DNA from: Doryteuthis pealeii
Lineage: Eukaryota > Mollusca > Cephalopoda > Myopsida > Loliginidae
Reading direction: 5' to 3'
Length of the DNA stretch: 64,000 bases
Assembly: GCA_023376005.1 (NCBI GenBank)
Contig: CM042143.1
Location: forward strand, 84,154,530 to 84,218,529
A program made the position numbers and the translations under genes. Below are positions 43,616 through 54,205 of this stretch, in pieces (the stretch's first letter is position 1; the number at the start of each line of letters is the position of its first letter). The notes beneath the pieces are model-generated. The model was not told where the DNA came from. It did not search any database and saw only the letters and a list, made by a program, of their open reading frames with translations.

Positions 43616-43984
43616 CAAACAGCCCCTGTATAGTGTTGTAACGGTCCCTAATCTAAAATTAGAAAAAGACCCACATCTCTCATTATATCCAAAAATAAGT
43701 TTACCCGATTTTGCCACCAAAGTCTAGTGGGTCTAAATACTAGCTATCACCTTCCTATCCAGTAGCAGTCCAGTAATCGAAGAAGACTGACCTTAGATAT
43801 TCCAATCTCTGAATTGAAAATATCCCGATGACAACCAAGTTTTATTTCCAAAAGAAATCCAGAACTGACACACAAGTAAGAAATTTAAAAAAAACAAAAA
43901 CGACAATACTAAAAACATTTGTGCATACTGTACATGTACAAAAAAATAAAACTCATACAAAAATATATTTTGTGAATTACTGAT

Positions 43985-44370
43985 TACTAGCAGGACCTGT
44001 GGATATACCACAGTATGATGATTTAATTATTATAATGTTTCATATGATTACTTAAGAGCTATTGTAAAATAGTTCAATAAGTAAAAACTATAATAATCTT
44101 CATTTAACTCTCTCACACTTTTTCTTTCTTTCCTTCTTTTCTTTATGTTCAATTGAAACAGATTAGTGTTATCCCTTCTGCGTGCTCACCCCCTCTATCT
44201 TCCCCTACTCTCTTTCTTTCTTTATAATAAAAACAGAATGGTTCATTATTTAGCTGAAGTGACAACACTCATATGAAATAAGAATTCAGCGTATAAGCAT
44301 CAGGATTTACATTTTTGCATTTCATCTTGGATAATTTGGACAGTCTCATTTTTAACCAGAGGGTGTTGCT
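43985..44370 (+). repeat. Repeat D, copy 3
   Basis: GGACCTGTGGATATACCACA to CTCATTTTTAACCAGAGGGT, with internal deletions relative to copy 1. Confidence 0.75.
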
Positions 44371-44509
44371 ATTCTGCATTTGTACCAAAATTTTAAGCCA
44401 ATCAGATGAAATGTAAATATTTCTGTCACTTAAAATTAAAAAAATCTGAAATCGAACTTAAAAGAAATGAATAGCCAAAAGAAAAAGAATAAGATATTAC
44501 CAACTCAAT

Positions 44510-44680
44510 GGGTTGGTTGGTTGTTTTATTTTACGGCATATCAACCCTTTTTGGATCATTTAATGCTGAATCAATTTTTAAATTCGATTTCTTACAGAAC
44601 CTGCTGTTGCTTGAATGGTCACCCATCTATGTACTAAACAGGTTCATCACTGCTTAACTTCGGTGATCTAACAGATCCAT
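44510..44680 (-). mobile_element. 5S rRNA-derived SINE, copy 2
   Basis: On the minus strand: GATCACCGAAGTTAAGCA (identical to 5S rRNA), GTTTAGTACATAGATGGGTG and ACC, then the tail CATTAAATGATCCAAAAAGG and TTGATATGCCGTAAAATA. Confidence 0.92.
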
Positions 44681-44734
44681 CAATCATATTAAATTAAATT
44701 AACCCATTCGGAGAATGCAATACAAGGTTAAAGT

Positions 44735-45800
44735 TGGTTGGTTGGTTTTTGACATGTCAACCCTTGGGTTATTTTATGCCAAAGACGTTTTTATTTTAGT
44801 CATTGTTGTTGAGTATTCAAATGTTTTTTAAAGACGTATTTTTAAAACTCATTTTTGATCTATTTAGCCCACAGATAGGACCCTAACAGGTACTACCACT
44901 CCAGGTCAGAGTAGCAATGAAGGTGTACTCCATACTCTCCAGAATTAGAACCTCACCACGTGATGCCTTTTGATGTCATATCCAGGACACTAAGACCCTC
45001 AGCCATCACCCTCTAGCACATATATGATAAGAAGGGGTTGGGGGGGTTGCCATAAGACAATAGTCAGGAAAATCATATATAGATGTGGATTTAATTGGCG
45101 TTATTGATAGATTTCAATGTGTAGAATGCATTGATTTTAAAGGAAACGCTTAATTCAAAGGATTTGCAGTAGTTTGAACACTTAAAAAAAACTTATAGTG
45201 CCTGAAAATCACAAATTTCATGACAATTGTCGATGTCGGTTTTATTGAATTTACCCTTATAGGTCCAGAAGAAATCACCTATTTTTGAAAGTATTCAAAG
45301 TTTCGATATTTTTGGCTTTTCTGGTAGATTTTGATGCGTAGAATTCATTGATGCCAAACAAAGCAATGAATTTTAAGAATTGGCGGAGATATGAGAACTT
45401 TAATCACCTATTATAGTGTTGAAACATTTCGAATTTCGTTAAAATTTTAGATGTGGATTTAATTGGCTTTATTGATAGATTTCGATGCGTAGAATGCATT
45501 GATTTTAAAGGAAGCGCTTAATTCAAAGGATTTGCAATAATTTGAACACTTAAAATAACCCTTATAGTGCCTGAAAATCACAAATTTCATGACAATTGTC
45601 GGTGTCGATTTTATTGAATGCTAAGGCTTGATATGACCAGTGGATTGATTGGAGGAGGACTCTCCAACAACTTATCGAGCCCAAGTAAGGGCAAAAGTGG
45701 AGTGTTGTATGTCATGGACTGCTCAGTCACTCAGATTAGGTCGACAACAGGTGGCCCCATTGGATAGATTGTACTCCTCTGCAGAGGTGCAGGCCTACAC
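44735..45800 (-). mobile_element. R3 family copy interrupted by a 45081-45625 insert
   Basis: The tail (GACATGTCAACCCTTGGG) is at 44754, then central and middle blocks up to AAATCATATAT (45080). The head resumes at GGCTTGATATGACCAGTGG (45624) and ends at CTCTGCAGAGGTGCAGG. Confidence 0.75.
45081..45625. repeat. Tandem duplication inserted in R3
   Basis: AGATGTGGATTTAATTGGC occurs at 45081 and 45449 (period 368). About 175 bp are shared, including GTAGAATGCATTGATTTTAA. A third, diverged sub-unit (GTAGAATTCATTGATG) lies between. Confidence 0.78.
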
Positions 45801-45980
45801 AAGGTCAATCTAACGCGAGACTTCTCATGTGTATATGAACAATGCTCAGCTTTCTGGGAATTTTCTTTTAGGGATTTCCCAGGCCTTGACCCTGAACCAA
45901 CACCTTTTGAGCTGTTTGAAGGGGAATGCCTACCATAACAAAGTAAAATATGTGTATTTCCAGCCCCACTGCTACTCTGA

Positions 45981-46011
<31 letters not shown>

Positions 46012-46018
<7 letters not shown>

Positions 46019-46160
46019 AAGTAAAGTCGTCTGGGCGGCCTAAAGTCGGTATCAGCCAATCAGCGAGGGAGTCTATCCCCTTTTCACTTGCGCTAGACCA
46101 AGGAGATTATTTTAGCGTCTGAGGTGGAGCGCCACACCTACCATCAGCTCCTTATGCTGG
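46012..46160 (-). mobile_element. tRNA-derived SINE B, 3' half
   Basis: AGTAAAGTCGTCTGGGCGGC through CTCCTTATGCTGG; head missing. Preceded by (TA)n at 45980-46015. Confidence 0.7.
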
Positions 46161-46495
46161 CAATATAGGTTGATTGATGTTTCATGATATGGGCAACCGA
46201 TTGGTGGTTCTTCAATGAATAATTGTCAGTTCACGTCATTATCAATTATTTTGCTGATCTCTCAGATATTTTGTTCTGTGAGAAAATCACGAGACAACTG
46301 TTAATAGAAATATTTCCCTTTCCCACGTTGCTTAGCGCCGTCACTAATTGTAAGTGACATTTAAATAGTTTACATCGTGCCATGCGCAACTTCTGCCCCA
46401 GTGCCGCCCCTGCCCCCAACTGCAGCCACCGCCCAAGTATTTCAAGTTGAAGCAGCTTAAAATCAATAGTGGAAATCAATATTTACATGTAAGTA

Positions 46496-47462
46496 AAATG
46501 CTACATTTGTATAAATCATAGTTTTAGTTTTGTTTTTAAAAATTGCTTCTACTATCTCATCCACTGAAAGCGATGTTAATGCATGTCATGGTGGGAAGGC
46601 ATGGTCTGCTATAGATAGATTATCAGTCATATGGAAATCCAATCTTACTGACAAATTAAAGCGACAATTCTTCCAAGCCATCATTGTATCAGTGCTACTG
46701 TATGGCTGCACCACCTGGACCCTAACGAAGCACCTAGAGAATAAGCTAGATCAGAGTTGCACCAGAATACTGCACGCGATACTAAATAAATCATGGAAAA
46801 AAAAACACCCTACAAGAATGCAATTCTTCCAAGCCATAGTTGTATCAGTACTACTGTATGGCTGCACCACCTGGACCCTAACGAAGCACCTAGAGAATAA
46901 GCTAGATCAGAGTTGCACCAGAATACTGCACACGATACTAAATAAATCATGGAAAAAAAAACACCCTACAAGAATGCAGTTATATGGATACTTGCTCCCT
47001 AACACACACACACAGACTATCCAAGTGAGATGAACAAGACATTCTGGTCACTGCTAGAGAAGCAAGGATGAACTCATAAGTGACATTCTCCAATAGAAAC
47101 TAGCACATGGGCATCCCAGTGTGGGCCACCCAGCAAGGACCTCATCAATCAGCTATGTGGTGTAATGGTTAGCAAGCTAGATTTGCAGATCATTGATAGT
47201 GAGTTTGATTCTTACTGGGCGCTCCATACTTCTGGCCTTGTGCCCCATCAAAATAACTACATCAATTAGCTATGCGTTGATTCTGGATGCTGCATACAGA
47301 ACCTCCTTGAGGTGATGACAGATAGGGATGATTGGTGAGAGATTGTCTTAGAGATCTGTGATGCCAGCGTGACTTGTTAATGAAGAAAATGCTGCATTTG
47401 TATAAATCATAGTTTTAGTTTTTAGTTTTGTTTTTAAAAATTGCTTCTACTGTTTCTGTTTA
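46496..47462 (+). pseudogene. LINE reverse-transcriptase C-terminal remnant with internal duplication and SINE insert
   Basis: Reads ASTISSTESDVN, KAWSAIDRLSVIWKSNLTDK, FFQAIIVSVLLYGCTTWTLT, ILNKSWKKKHPTR, a C-terminal pattern common in LINE ORF2 proteins. A 156-bp in-frame segment is duplicated (46665-46820 and 46821-46976). A SINE C sits at 47158-47259. The whole is flanked by a 60-bp direct repeat (46496-46557 and 47387-47455). Confidence 0.85.
47158..47259 (+). mobile_element. tRNA-derived SINE C with target duplication
   Basis: Flanked by CATCAATCAGCTATG and CATCAATTAGCTATG (15 bp, one mismatch). Head TGGTGTAATGGTTAGC, box B GAGTTTGATTCTTACTG. Confidence 0.85.
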
Positions 47463-47529
47463 AGAAAAGCTTAAGCTTATTGATAGGAATAATTTTGATA
47501 TTTTGGACTGTTGTTCTCATCTTTATTGG

Positions 47530-47715
47530 GTTATATGTTCAGCAAGGAAGTCTATCCTCTTTTCGCTAGTGATAGACCAGGGAGATTGTTTTTTTGCTGA
47601 ATGGAGCCACACACCTACCGTCAACTCCCCACTTTACCACACAGATCAGATTACCCAATTATTATTATTATTCTGTGCCAAGTCGGTGGGGACCAGTATC
47701 AAATCTAAAACTATA
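47530..47715 (-). mobile_element. tRNA-derived SINE B fragment
   Basis: AAGTCTATCCTCTTTTCGC, CAGATTACCCAATTATT and GGGGACCAGTATC are shared with 48909-49185 in inverse. Confidence 0.65.
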
Positions 47716-47839
47716 CCTCAGGCTACTGTAACCTCAGGCCTTATATATGTGTTTTTATCAATTTCGGGGCCTCTTTCTATATTTCCAGTTTTCTAGTCTA
47801 AATATTCTGAGACTAAAAAAGTGAAAATATATTTTGCAT

Positions 47840-47990
47840 TTAGTTCAAATAGGGCAGACTGTGTTCTTTAACCGTGGCTAGGTATCCAGTCTAGGAGAAG
47901 GAAAACTCTGAATTCACACCTGTTAAACTCTGCTTAAGAAATTGACCTTGTGACCCATCCTACTTGTGAGGAGGTGTTGGTAAATATATA
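47840..47990 (+). mobile_element. tRNA-derived SINE A, 3' half
   Basis: GGCTAGGTATCCAGTCTAGG to GAGGTGTTGGTAAATATATA. Confidence 0.7.
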
Positions 47991-48089
47991 TACTTCAAAT
48001 ATTTCTTGTATTTTAACAAGAAAAAATTTAAACAGAAAAATTGACTGATTTTTAAAAAAAATTATTTCCCACACCCAAAGAAATATTTC

Positions 48090-48460
48090 AGTTCGAGAAG
48101 GTTCCCGAGTCTGACAAGAAATACCTGAAGAAGGCCGAAGGCCAGATCGTCCGAAATGTTGTACAAATAACAATGAAGATGAGGACAATAGTCTGAATAA
48201 TACAAATAATACTAAAAGAAATGTTGCTGAATAATTTGCTTTGAAGTAAATAAAACAGGTTTAATATGGCTGGAGGAAAATTTTTAATACAAAAGAAAAA
48301 AAAAAGTTTAAAAAGAAAGAAAAAAGTGACTGTTTTTTAGATTATTTATGAATTCAACAAATTTTTTATTATTTTTTTTATTATTCAAGATAAATTCAGA
48401 ATTATCAGATCCATGTCAAAAAACAGCACAGCTCACATGACTTTCAGAAACATTTTTTCA
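48090..48460 (+). mobile_element. Hammerhead-like repeat, plus copy
   Basis: CTGAAGA at 48125-48131 and GAAAT at 48153-48157. Stem I keeps three pairs (TAC/GTA). Downstream body as in 42485-42885. Confidence 0.6.
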
Positions 48461-48464
48461 TGCT

Positions 48465-48735
48465 CAGAATCGTGGAGGCATGGAATAAGCTGCACGTGTC
48501 TGTTGTAGGCTGCCGAAACACTGCCTCTTTCAAAGCCTCCATGCTTCCTGTAGTCTGCCGACACTATACCTGATGCCCCTCTCCACACACATATGCACAC
48601 ACATACATGCATATTACTATTGTAAACTGTTCATGTTCCTGACACGAATACATTATTCTGTGTACTTGACATGAGACTTTGATGAGTTGAGGTACACCTG
48701 AGCACTGTACACAATAAATTTCATTATTATTTTTA
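48465..48735 (+). pseudogene. CR1-like LINE 3' end remnant
   Basis: Reads VEAWNKLHVSVVGCRNTASF then KASMLPVVCRHYT-stop, the typical C-terminal end (R.VEAWN.LP..VV...FK). The 3' UTR ends ATTATTATTTTTA. Confidence 0.75.
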
Positions 48736-48769
48736 TGTAAGGAGTGTAAAACATTTCCAGAGTGGTCGC

Positions 48770-48905
48770 CTACTATGGTGCAATGGCTACCAAACTTGGT
48801 TTTGTGGATTAATTCATTAACTCCTGTTTCGTGGGTGCCTTACAACGGTGGCCTGGGGTCAGACTGAGTAAGCAGACTGTTAGTACCTTGCCCATGGGTA
48901 ATTAT
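48770..48905 (+). mobile_element. Possible SINE C fragment
   Basis: TATGGTGCAATGGCTACC resembles the SINE C head; the rest is diverged. Confidence 0.4.
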
Positions 48906-48908
48906 GTA

Positions 48909-49185
48909 GGGGCCAGTTTAACTCAGTCGGTACAGCACCCACCTAGGAATTGCAAGGGTCCTGATTTGATACTGGTCCCCACCAACTCAGCACATGAATG
49001 GCACAGAATAATAATAATAATAATTGGGTTATCTGATCTGTGTGGTAAAGTGGAGAGTTGACGGTAGGTGTGTGGCTCCACTCAGCAAAAAAACAATCTC
49101 CCTGGTCTAGCACTAGCGAAAAGAGGATAGACTTCTTTGCTGTTTGGCTTATACCGACAATAGGCCACTCTGCCAACTTTACTTA
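48909..49185 (+). mobile_element. tRNA-derived SINE B, full length
   Basis: GGGGCCAGTTTAACTCAGTC then GGTACAGC (box A) and CTGATTTGATACTGG (box B). An (AAT)n at 49008-49022; the body ends ACTTTACTT. Confidence 0.85.
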
Positions 49186-49404
49186 GTGAGTTCAATCTTC
49201 ACTGGGTGTTTCTGTTTTGTAATCTTAATGAAAACATAACATTTTCTGAGTGATACATGAATATGAAACTTGTTCAAGAATCACTAAGTTGATTTTCTTA
49301 AAATGTGATTCAATAAATGTACAATGGAATCACACACAAAATTGATCCAGCCCTACAGACTGTATCCCCTGAAGACCCTTCTCCTCCCCCAAAAAGGGGG
49401 TGTC

Positions 49405-49560
49405 CTTGGTATGACACTAAACTGTATCTAATGATGAGGCTCTAGATCTGGAGATCTGGGGAAGTGTACAGTACCCCTTCTTTGCCATTACTCTCAGGTC
49501 CACTCTGACTGGGAGTGGTAATACTTATTAAAGGTTCCATCTATGGGTCAGATAGATATA
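49405..49560 (+). mobile_element. R3 family copy, central block
   Basis: ACTGTATCTAATGATGAGGC ... GGTTCCATCTATGGGTCAGA. Confidence 0.7.
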
Positions 49561-50005
49561 TTAATAATGGAGATTGTCTGTATTTCAACATGTAACAAAA
49601 ACTACGTCATAGCTCTACGTCACAATATTCTTATGCTATATACACCCAAAATTTGAGTAAGCAATTTTTAAAATGATTTTTTACTCTCGTCCTTTTTTCT
49701 TTTTTTTTTATACAGTAACAAGAAGTTAACTAAAAATTTTACAAATAAATGAATACCTATGATTTTGTGTAAAATTGATGTGGAAAATATTCAAAATAAT
49801 TGTTTGATTATTACATGCACGTAACATTTTATTTCAGAGGGACGGGGCTCAGTTTTCATTTTTTTTTTTTTTACTCCTTTAATAAATATGAGGATTTTGC
49901 TTACTTATGATACAAACCCTCTGACATTGAATTTTTAACTCCCACCCTCTCAGGCAATGTCTTTCAAAAATTAATTTTACAATGCCCAGAGGGTGTTTAC
50001 TGTTG
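49555..50005. repeat. Inverted duplication, arm 2
   Basis: Inverse of 38945-39345; see that entry. Arms are about 10.2 kb apart with unrelated elements between. Confidence 0.7.
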
Positions 50006-50316
50006 CTAGTATATTTAAAAATTATTTGTATTAGATAGGACTATGCAAAAAAAAAAAAAAAAAAAAAAATGAAAAAAATAAAGAAATAACTACACAAAAA
50101 ATGTAAATATGAACATACAATGAACACAATTCCCTAACCTGTAGGCATAAAATAATCAGACGGGTAGACATACCATTCAAATGAATCATTGAACAAAATT
50201 GATCTCTTTAGAATAAAATAATATTACAATTTTAACAGAGTCTCTTCTTTTTGAAAGAATTTTAAGAATTCTATTTGATGCTGAATCAATTGGATGTTTG
50301 TTGATCTTGTTATTAA

Positions 50317-50592
50317 TCAGTTTTCAGAATTGACATTCGGAGGAAATTTACTTACCAAAATGCTTTTAACATCTGACCACTGTTTAACTTTATCTTCCAA
50401 AATATAGGGGAACCTGAAAGTCTGGCCACATAGGCAAGATTGTATATTTCTAATTATTCTATTTATGGTTGGTAGGGGTAAGCTGATGTTAGATTTTTTG
50501 AGATGATTTTCAAGGTGTGTGATGCATTTATTAACAGGAATATTAGTGTATAATGATTTGATGTCAAGACTACTTAAAAGTTTGTTATGCAA
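50317..50592 (-). pseudogene. Possible Penelope-type reverse-transcriptase fragment
   Basis: Reads LLSSLDIKSLYTNIPVNKCI then THLENHLKKS. SLDIKSLYTNIP resembles RT motif A of Penelope-like elements (S.DV.SLFT.IP). The following residues (CLCGQTFRFP) do not continue to a recognisable motif B, so the fragment is short and probably frame-broken. It abuts repeat D at 50597. Confidence 0.6.
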
Positions 50593-50599
50593 TTAATAC

Positions 50600-50883
50600 T
50601 GGTGTTCCTTAATCTTCCATCTGGTTGAAAATGAGACCAAGATGAAATGCAAAAATGTAAATACTGATTATCTGGTGTCGCTTATTCACCGAATTCTTAT
50701 TTCTTATGAGTATTGTCACCTCAGCTAAATAATGGACCATTCTGTTTTCATTATAAAGAAAGGATATTCTACACAGAAAAAATATAATAAGAAAGAAAGA
50801 AAGAAAGAGAGGAGAAAGATAGAGAGAGGGGATGAGAACACAAAAACAATAACGCTAATCTGTTTCAATCAATGATGAAAAGA

Positions 50884-50926
<43 letters not shown>

Positions 50927-51045
50927 AATCAAGATTATTATACTTTTTACATATTGAACTATTTAGCAATAGCTCTAAAGCAAACATATCAAACATAATA
51001 ATTAAATCATCATACTGTGGTATATCCACAGGTCCTGCTAGTTAA
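50600..51045 (-). repeat. Repeat D, copy 4
   Basis: Inverse of copy 1, with an expanded (GA)n at 50886-50923. Ends GTATATCCACAGGTCCTGC. Confidence 0.75.
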
Positions 51046-51234
51046 TAATAATACAATAATTTTAATCAATAATATCTTTAAAATTTCTCAAGGAAAACCT
51101 GGATCCATGGATATCCTGCTGAAAAAAACAAAACCAAAAAATAGATTGATATTTCCTCTGTATCCAGACTTTTGGGGTTACCTTGTATTATGGATTGGAT
51201 TTGGGCAGAGTTCATTTCTAGGGTTGTTTTAAAC

Positions 51235-51465
51235 AGCTGAGCAGCACCTCCCTATTTCAAATCCAAGATGAGATTGCATTTCACTTTGTGCTAATGCCCT
51301 TGAGAAAGGCATAAATCCATCTGATTACACTCAAACTATGGATAGACTGTTTTTTTTTGGGTTTTTTTTTTAGCTTTGGTTAGGCAACCATTCTAGGAGA
51401 AGGAAAACTCTGAATTCAAACCAGCTTTACTCCACTTCAAATGGAGGGGTTGGGTAAATACATTA
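51235..51465 (+). mobile_element. tRNA-derived SINE A, head-deleted
   Basis: GCATTTCACTTTGTGCTAAT, GGTTAGGCAACCATTCTAGG, GGAGGGGTTGGGTAAATACA. Confidence 0.7.
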
Positions 51466-51504
51466 GTTTGAACAGCTTGCCATGGCGTTTCTACCCTTAA
51501 TCTT

Positions 51505-51605
51505 GCTGATAAGTACTACTGTAGTCAGTTTCCTAATCATTGGGCACTCAAAACATATGGCCTTGTGCCAGATTAAACTAACCTTAATAAGTACAGATAA
51601 GAGAG
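51505..51605 (+). mobile_element. Possible SINE C fragment
   Basis: The 3' part GGCCTTGTGCCAGATTAAAC is shared with 63555-63590; head degraded. Confidence 0.45.
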
Positions 51606-51714
51606 AGAGAGAGAACATTTTTGGGGGGATTTAGATGTAAATTTTTTAAACAAATGTCTATTTTTGATATTTTTAGCTCCGAAACCATGTTTGAATTCAA
51701 GGTTATTGTCTGAT

Positions 51715-52450
51715 GATGACTTTATTTTATGGTAATTAAGAAACACCTAAACAAGGCCCGAGGTTACTGTGGCATGAACATTGTGTTTATACATACAATA
51801 GGCATGTCAAACATGTGGCCTGCAGGCCACATGTAGCCCTCAGCAAGCACAGATGTAGCCCACATGCAGACTGCTCTCATACAGCGCTTTTACAGTACCC
51901 TAGGTTTTTTTTTTAAATTTAAAAAAAAACAATCGTTTATTTTCCTTAGGGTAATGTTGTGTTAAGAAACAGAGTCTGTTATCAATGCATTGTCTCTCAC
52001 CCCTTCCTTTAAGTTGCAGAAGGAGGACGTTAACCGAGTCAATGAAAGGGAGTGAGTCTTTCCTCTAGCCTTCTCCTGCTTTCAATCAACACATGGCTAT
52101 AATTGAAAGTGACAGTGACACTTGTATGTTTTATTATTTGAACTCGGTCAGTAAGTCTTTTTTCCTTTCTTTTTCACAAAAATATTTGTTTAGATATGAA
52201 TTCATTGGCTTTTAGTTAATAATAAAGAAATTAATGATAGCAATCATCACTTTGTTCTATGAATGTAGAAGAAGGATTTAAAGACTTAGTTGTCATGCGC
52301 AGCCCTCGTGACATACATATGTAATCCATTCAGCCCTCGGGGGATACTAAGTTTGACATGCCTGTACTACAATAAAGATGAGGACAACAGTTGGAAATAT
52401 CAAAATGATTCAATTTTATTTGTCAATTGAATCAAGGTTTATGTCAGAAT
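51715..52450 (+). mobile_element. Hammerhead-like repeat split by a hAT-type insert
   Basis: The left part has stem I strands AAACAC (51752) and GTGTTT (51783) but a decayed core. The right part resumes at ACAATAAAGATGAGGACAAC (52370). Confidence 0.65.
51797..52366. mobile_element. hAT-type non-autonomous element
   Basis: Inverted termini AGGCATGTCAAAC / GTTTGACATGCCT, flanked by ATACAATA and CTACAATA (8 bp, one mismatch). The 570-bp interior has no transposase reading. An 8-bp duplication fits hAT. Confidence 0.72.
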
Positions 52451-52491
52451 TTTCTCATTTAAAGACAGAAAAGTCTTTTAAGCAAAACTTA

Positions 52492-52942
52492 TCTATCTAT
52501 GCATATATAAAGGGGAGTTTGTGTGTATGTATGTATTTCCGGAAGAAACTATGAATATAAAGCAATTAATGACAAAGTAAATATATATACACATACACTA
52601 TCACCAGATCTTGCTTTTTGAGCAAGAATAATGATGATTTCATTTATATTAATGAAGATAATTAAAGAATAAAATTTAAATGATAACAGCATGGAATTTT
52701 TTTAGCATTTAAAATTTTAAATAGGAGATATCAGTTTTCTTTTTAGTGTGTCTGTGCACTTTTTTTTCTTTCTGACACCCCACCAGACCGGATCAATGCA
52801 AAGTCTTTTTTTTACAAAAGGATTTTAATGGGTCATCCTGCGAGGGTCCAACTCTTGATTCAGTAATAATTGATCTGTAAGACTAACTTTTTGCACCCCC
52901 AACACACACACATCCAGGCGATGTTGGGTAGCCATTTCTAGT
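52492..52942 (+). mobile_element. Non-autonomous Helitron, full length
   Basis: 5' TCTATCTATGCATATATAAA preceded by A; 3' hairpin CCAGGCGATGTTGG followed by GTAGCCATTTCTAGT. The interior is shared with both 14.1-14.7 kb copies. The base after CTAGT is A, not the expected T. Confidence 0.75.
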
Positions 52943-53630
52943 ACATATATAAAGTTCAGTGAGATCTAAAGAGAATTGTCATTCTGGCTGAGAAGGCAGA
53001 TGAGTTCTCTTAATGAATAAAGTCATAGAATTCATTAATGGACAATAAAGCCACACACACACACACACGATTCTCCTTCATCTTGTCAATGATGAAATGA
53101 GCAAGATGTGAAGTATCCTAGAGGCAGACATTGCTTCATCATAGGAGCTAAAAGCAAAAGTTGAAACTTGTTGCATTAACACCTTGTCACTCACTGTATG
53201 TTAATCACCATAGCAACAAGTGAAGGTGAAGAAGAAGAAGAAAAAAAAGGTGTGAGTAGTTCTGAACTAGCTCCTCTTCCTCATCCCCCCCTTCTCACCC
53301 ATCCACCCACCACCACACTGATTATGTGCAATAACGCATTCCTACGTTGCACACTTGGAAGCAGCGTGCAGCAAGTTAGACGAACTGGAATCGACCACGA
53401 AAAATTAACTCATTAGTGATGATTTATACATTTACTGTATTTGGCTGTGAGGGCGGGGGGTAAGACAGGCAGTGCCATCAAATCAGACAACAAAGTGTGT
53501 GTGTGTGGGTGTGGGGTAACAAAGGATTCTCTTTGGGCGTTCACCCTTTTTTTTTTTTTTTTTTTCACCCAATATTCACAATGTGTCTTCAGGTTGATGA
53601 AGCAGGTAACCACGGCAACTTGATGTCTCA
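52943..53630. other. Unassigned stretch with simple repeats
   Basis: Contains (CA)n at 53054-53068 and a T-run at 53548-53565. The short ORF at 53198-53416 has Glu-rich and Pro-rich low complexity and no support. Confidence 0.4.
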
Positions 53631-54035
53631 TTGACTGGAACTAAATCTATTTACAATACACAAATAGATCAAAACTCTGAGACAACAGATTTCATAGGTT
53701 ATATGCTGTATGCAGTCTCGAACAAGTTGTGGAAACAGCACCCCACAAGGAAGCAGTTGTATGGTCACCTGCCCCCCATCTCACAAACCATCCGAGTGAG
53801 ATGGACAAGGCATGCTGGACACTGCTGGAGAAGCAAGTACGAGCTCATAACCGACATTCTCCGGTGGAAGCCAACACATGGACATGCTAATGTGGGCTGC
53901 CCACCAAGGACCTATATTGACCATCTCTGCGCGGATACTAGATGCTGCGCAGAGGACCTCCCTGGGACAATAAATGATAGAGAAGGTTTGTGAGAGATAG
54001 TCATGGATATCCGTGCTAATTGTGCGACATGATGA
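53631..54035 (+). pseudogene. LINE C-terminal remnant
   Basis: Reads NKLWKQHPTRKQLYGHLPPI, then RHAGHCWRSKYELITDILRW and CAEDLPGTINDREGL. This follows, in the protein, the part kept at 46496-47462; same family, independent insertion. Confidence 0.85.
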
Positions 54036-54094
54036 TGATGAAAATTCCATGGTGATCCATTGGTGACACTCTTTAGTAAAAATTTTAAATAAGG

Positions 54095-54205
54095 AAAATG
54101 ATGAATAATTTTGATTTTTCGGACTGTTGTCCACATCTTTATTGTGGTATGTATAAACACAACATTTTGGACACTATATCCTCTGGCCGAAGACATCTCA
54201 AACAA
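54095..54205 (-). mobile_element. Hammerhead-like repeat, minus copy
   Basis: TGTTGTCCACATCTTTATTG and TAAACACAACATTTTGG; the CTGA core is lost. Confidence 0.5.
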
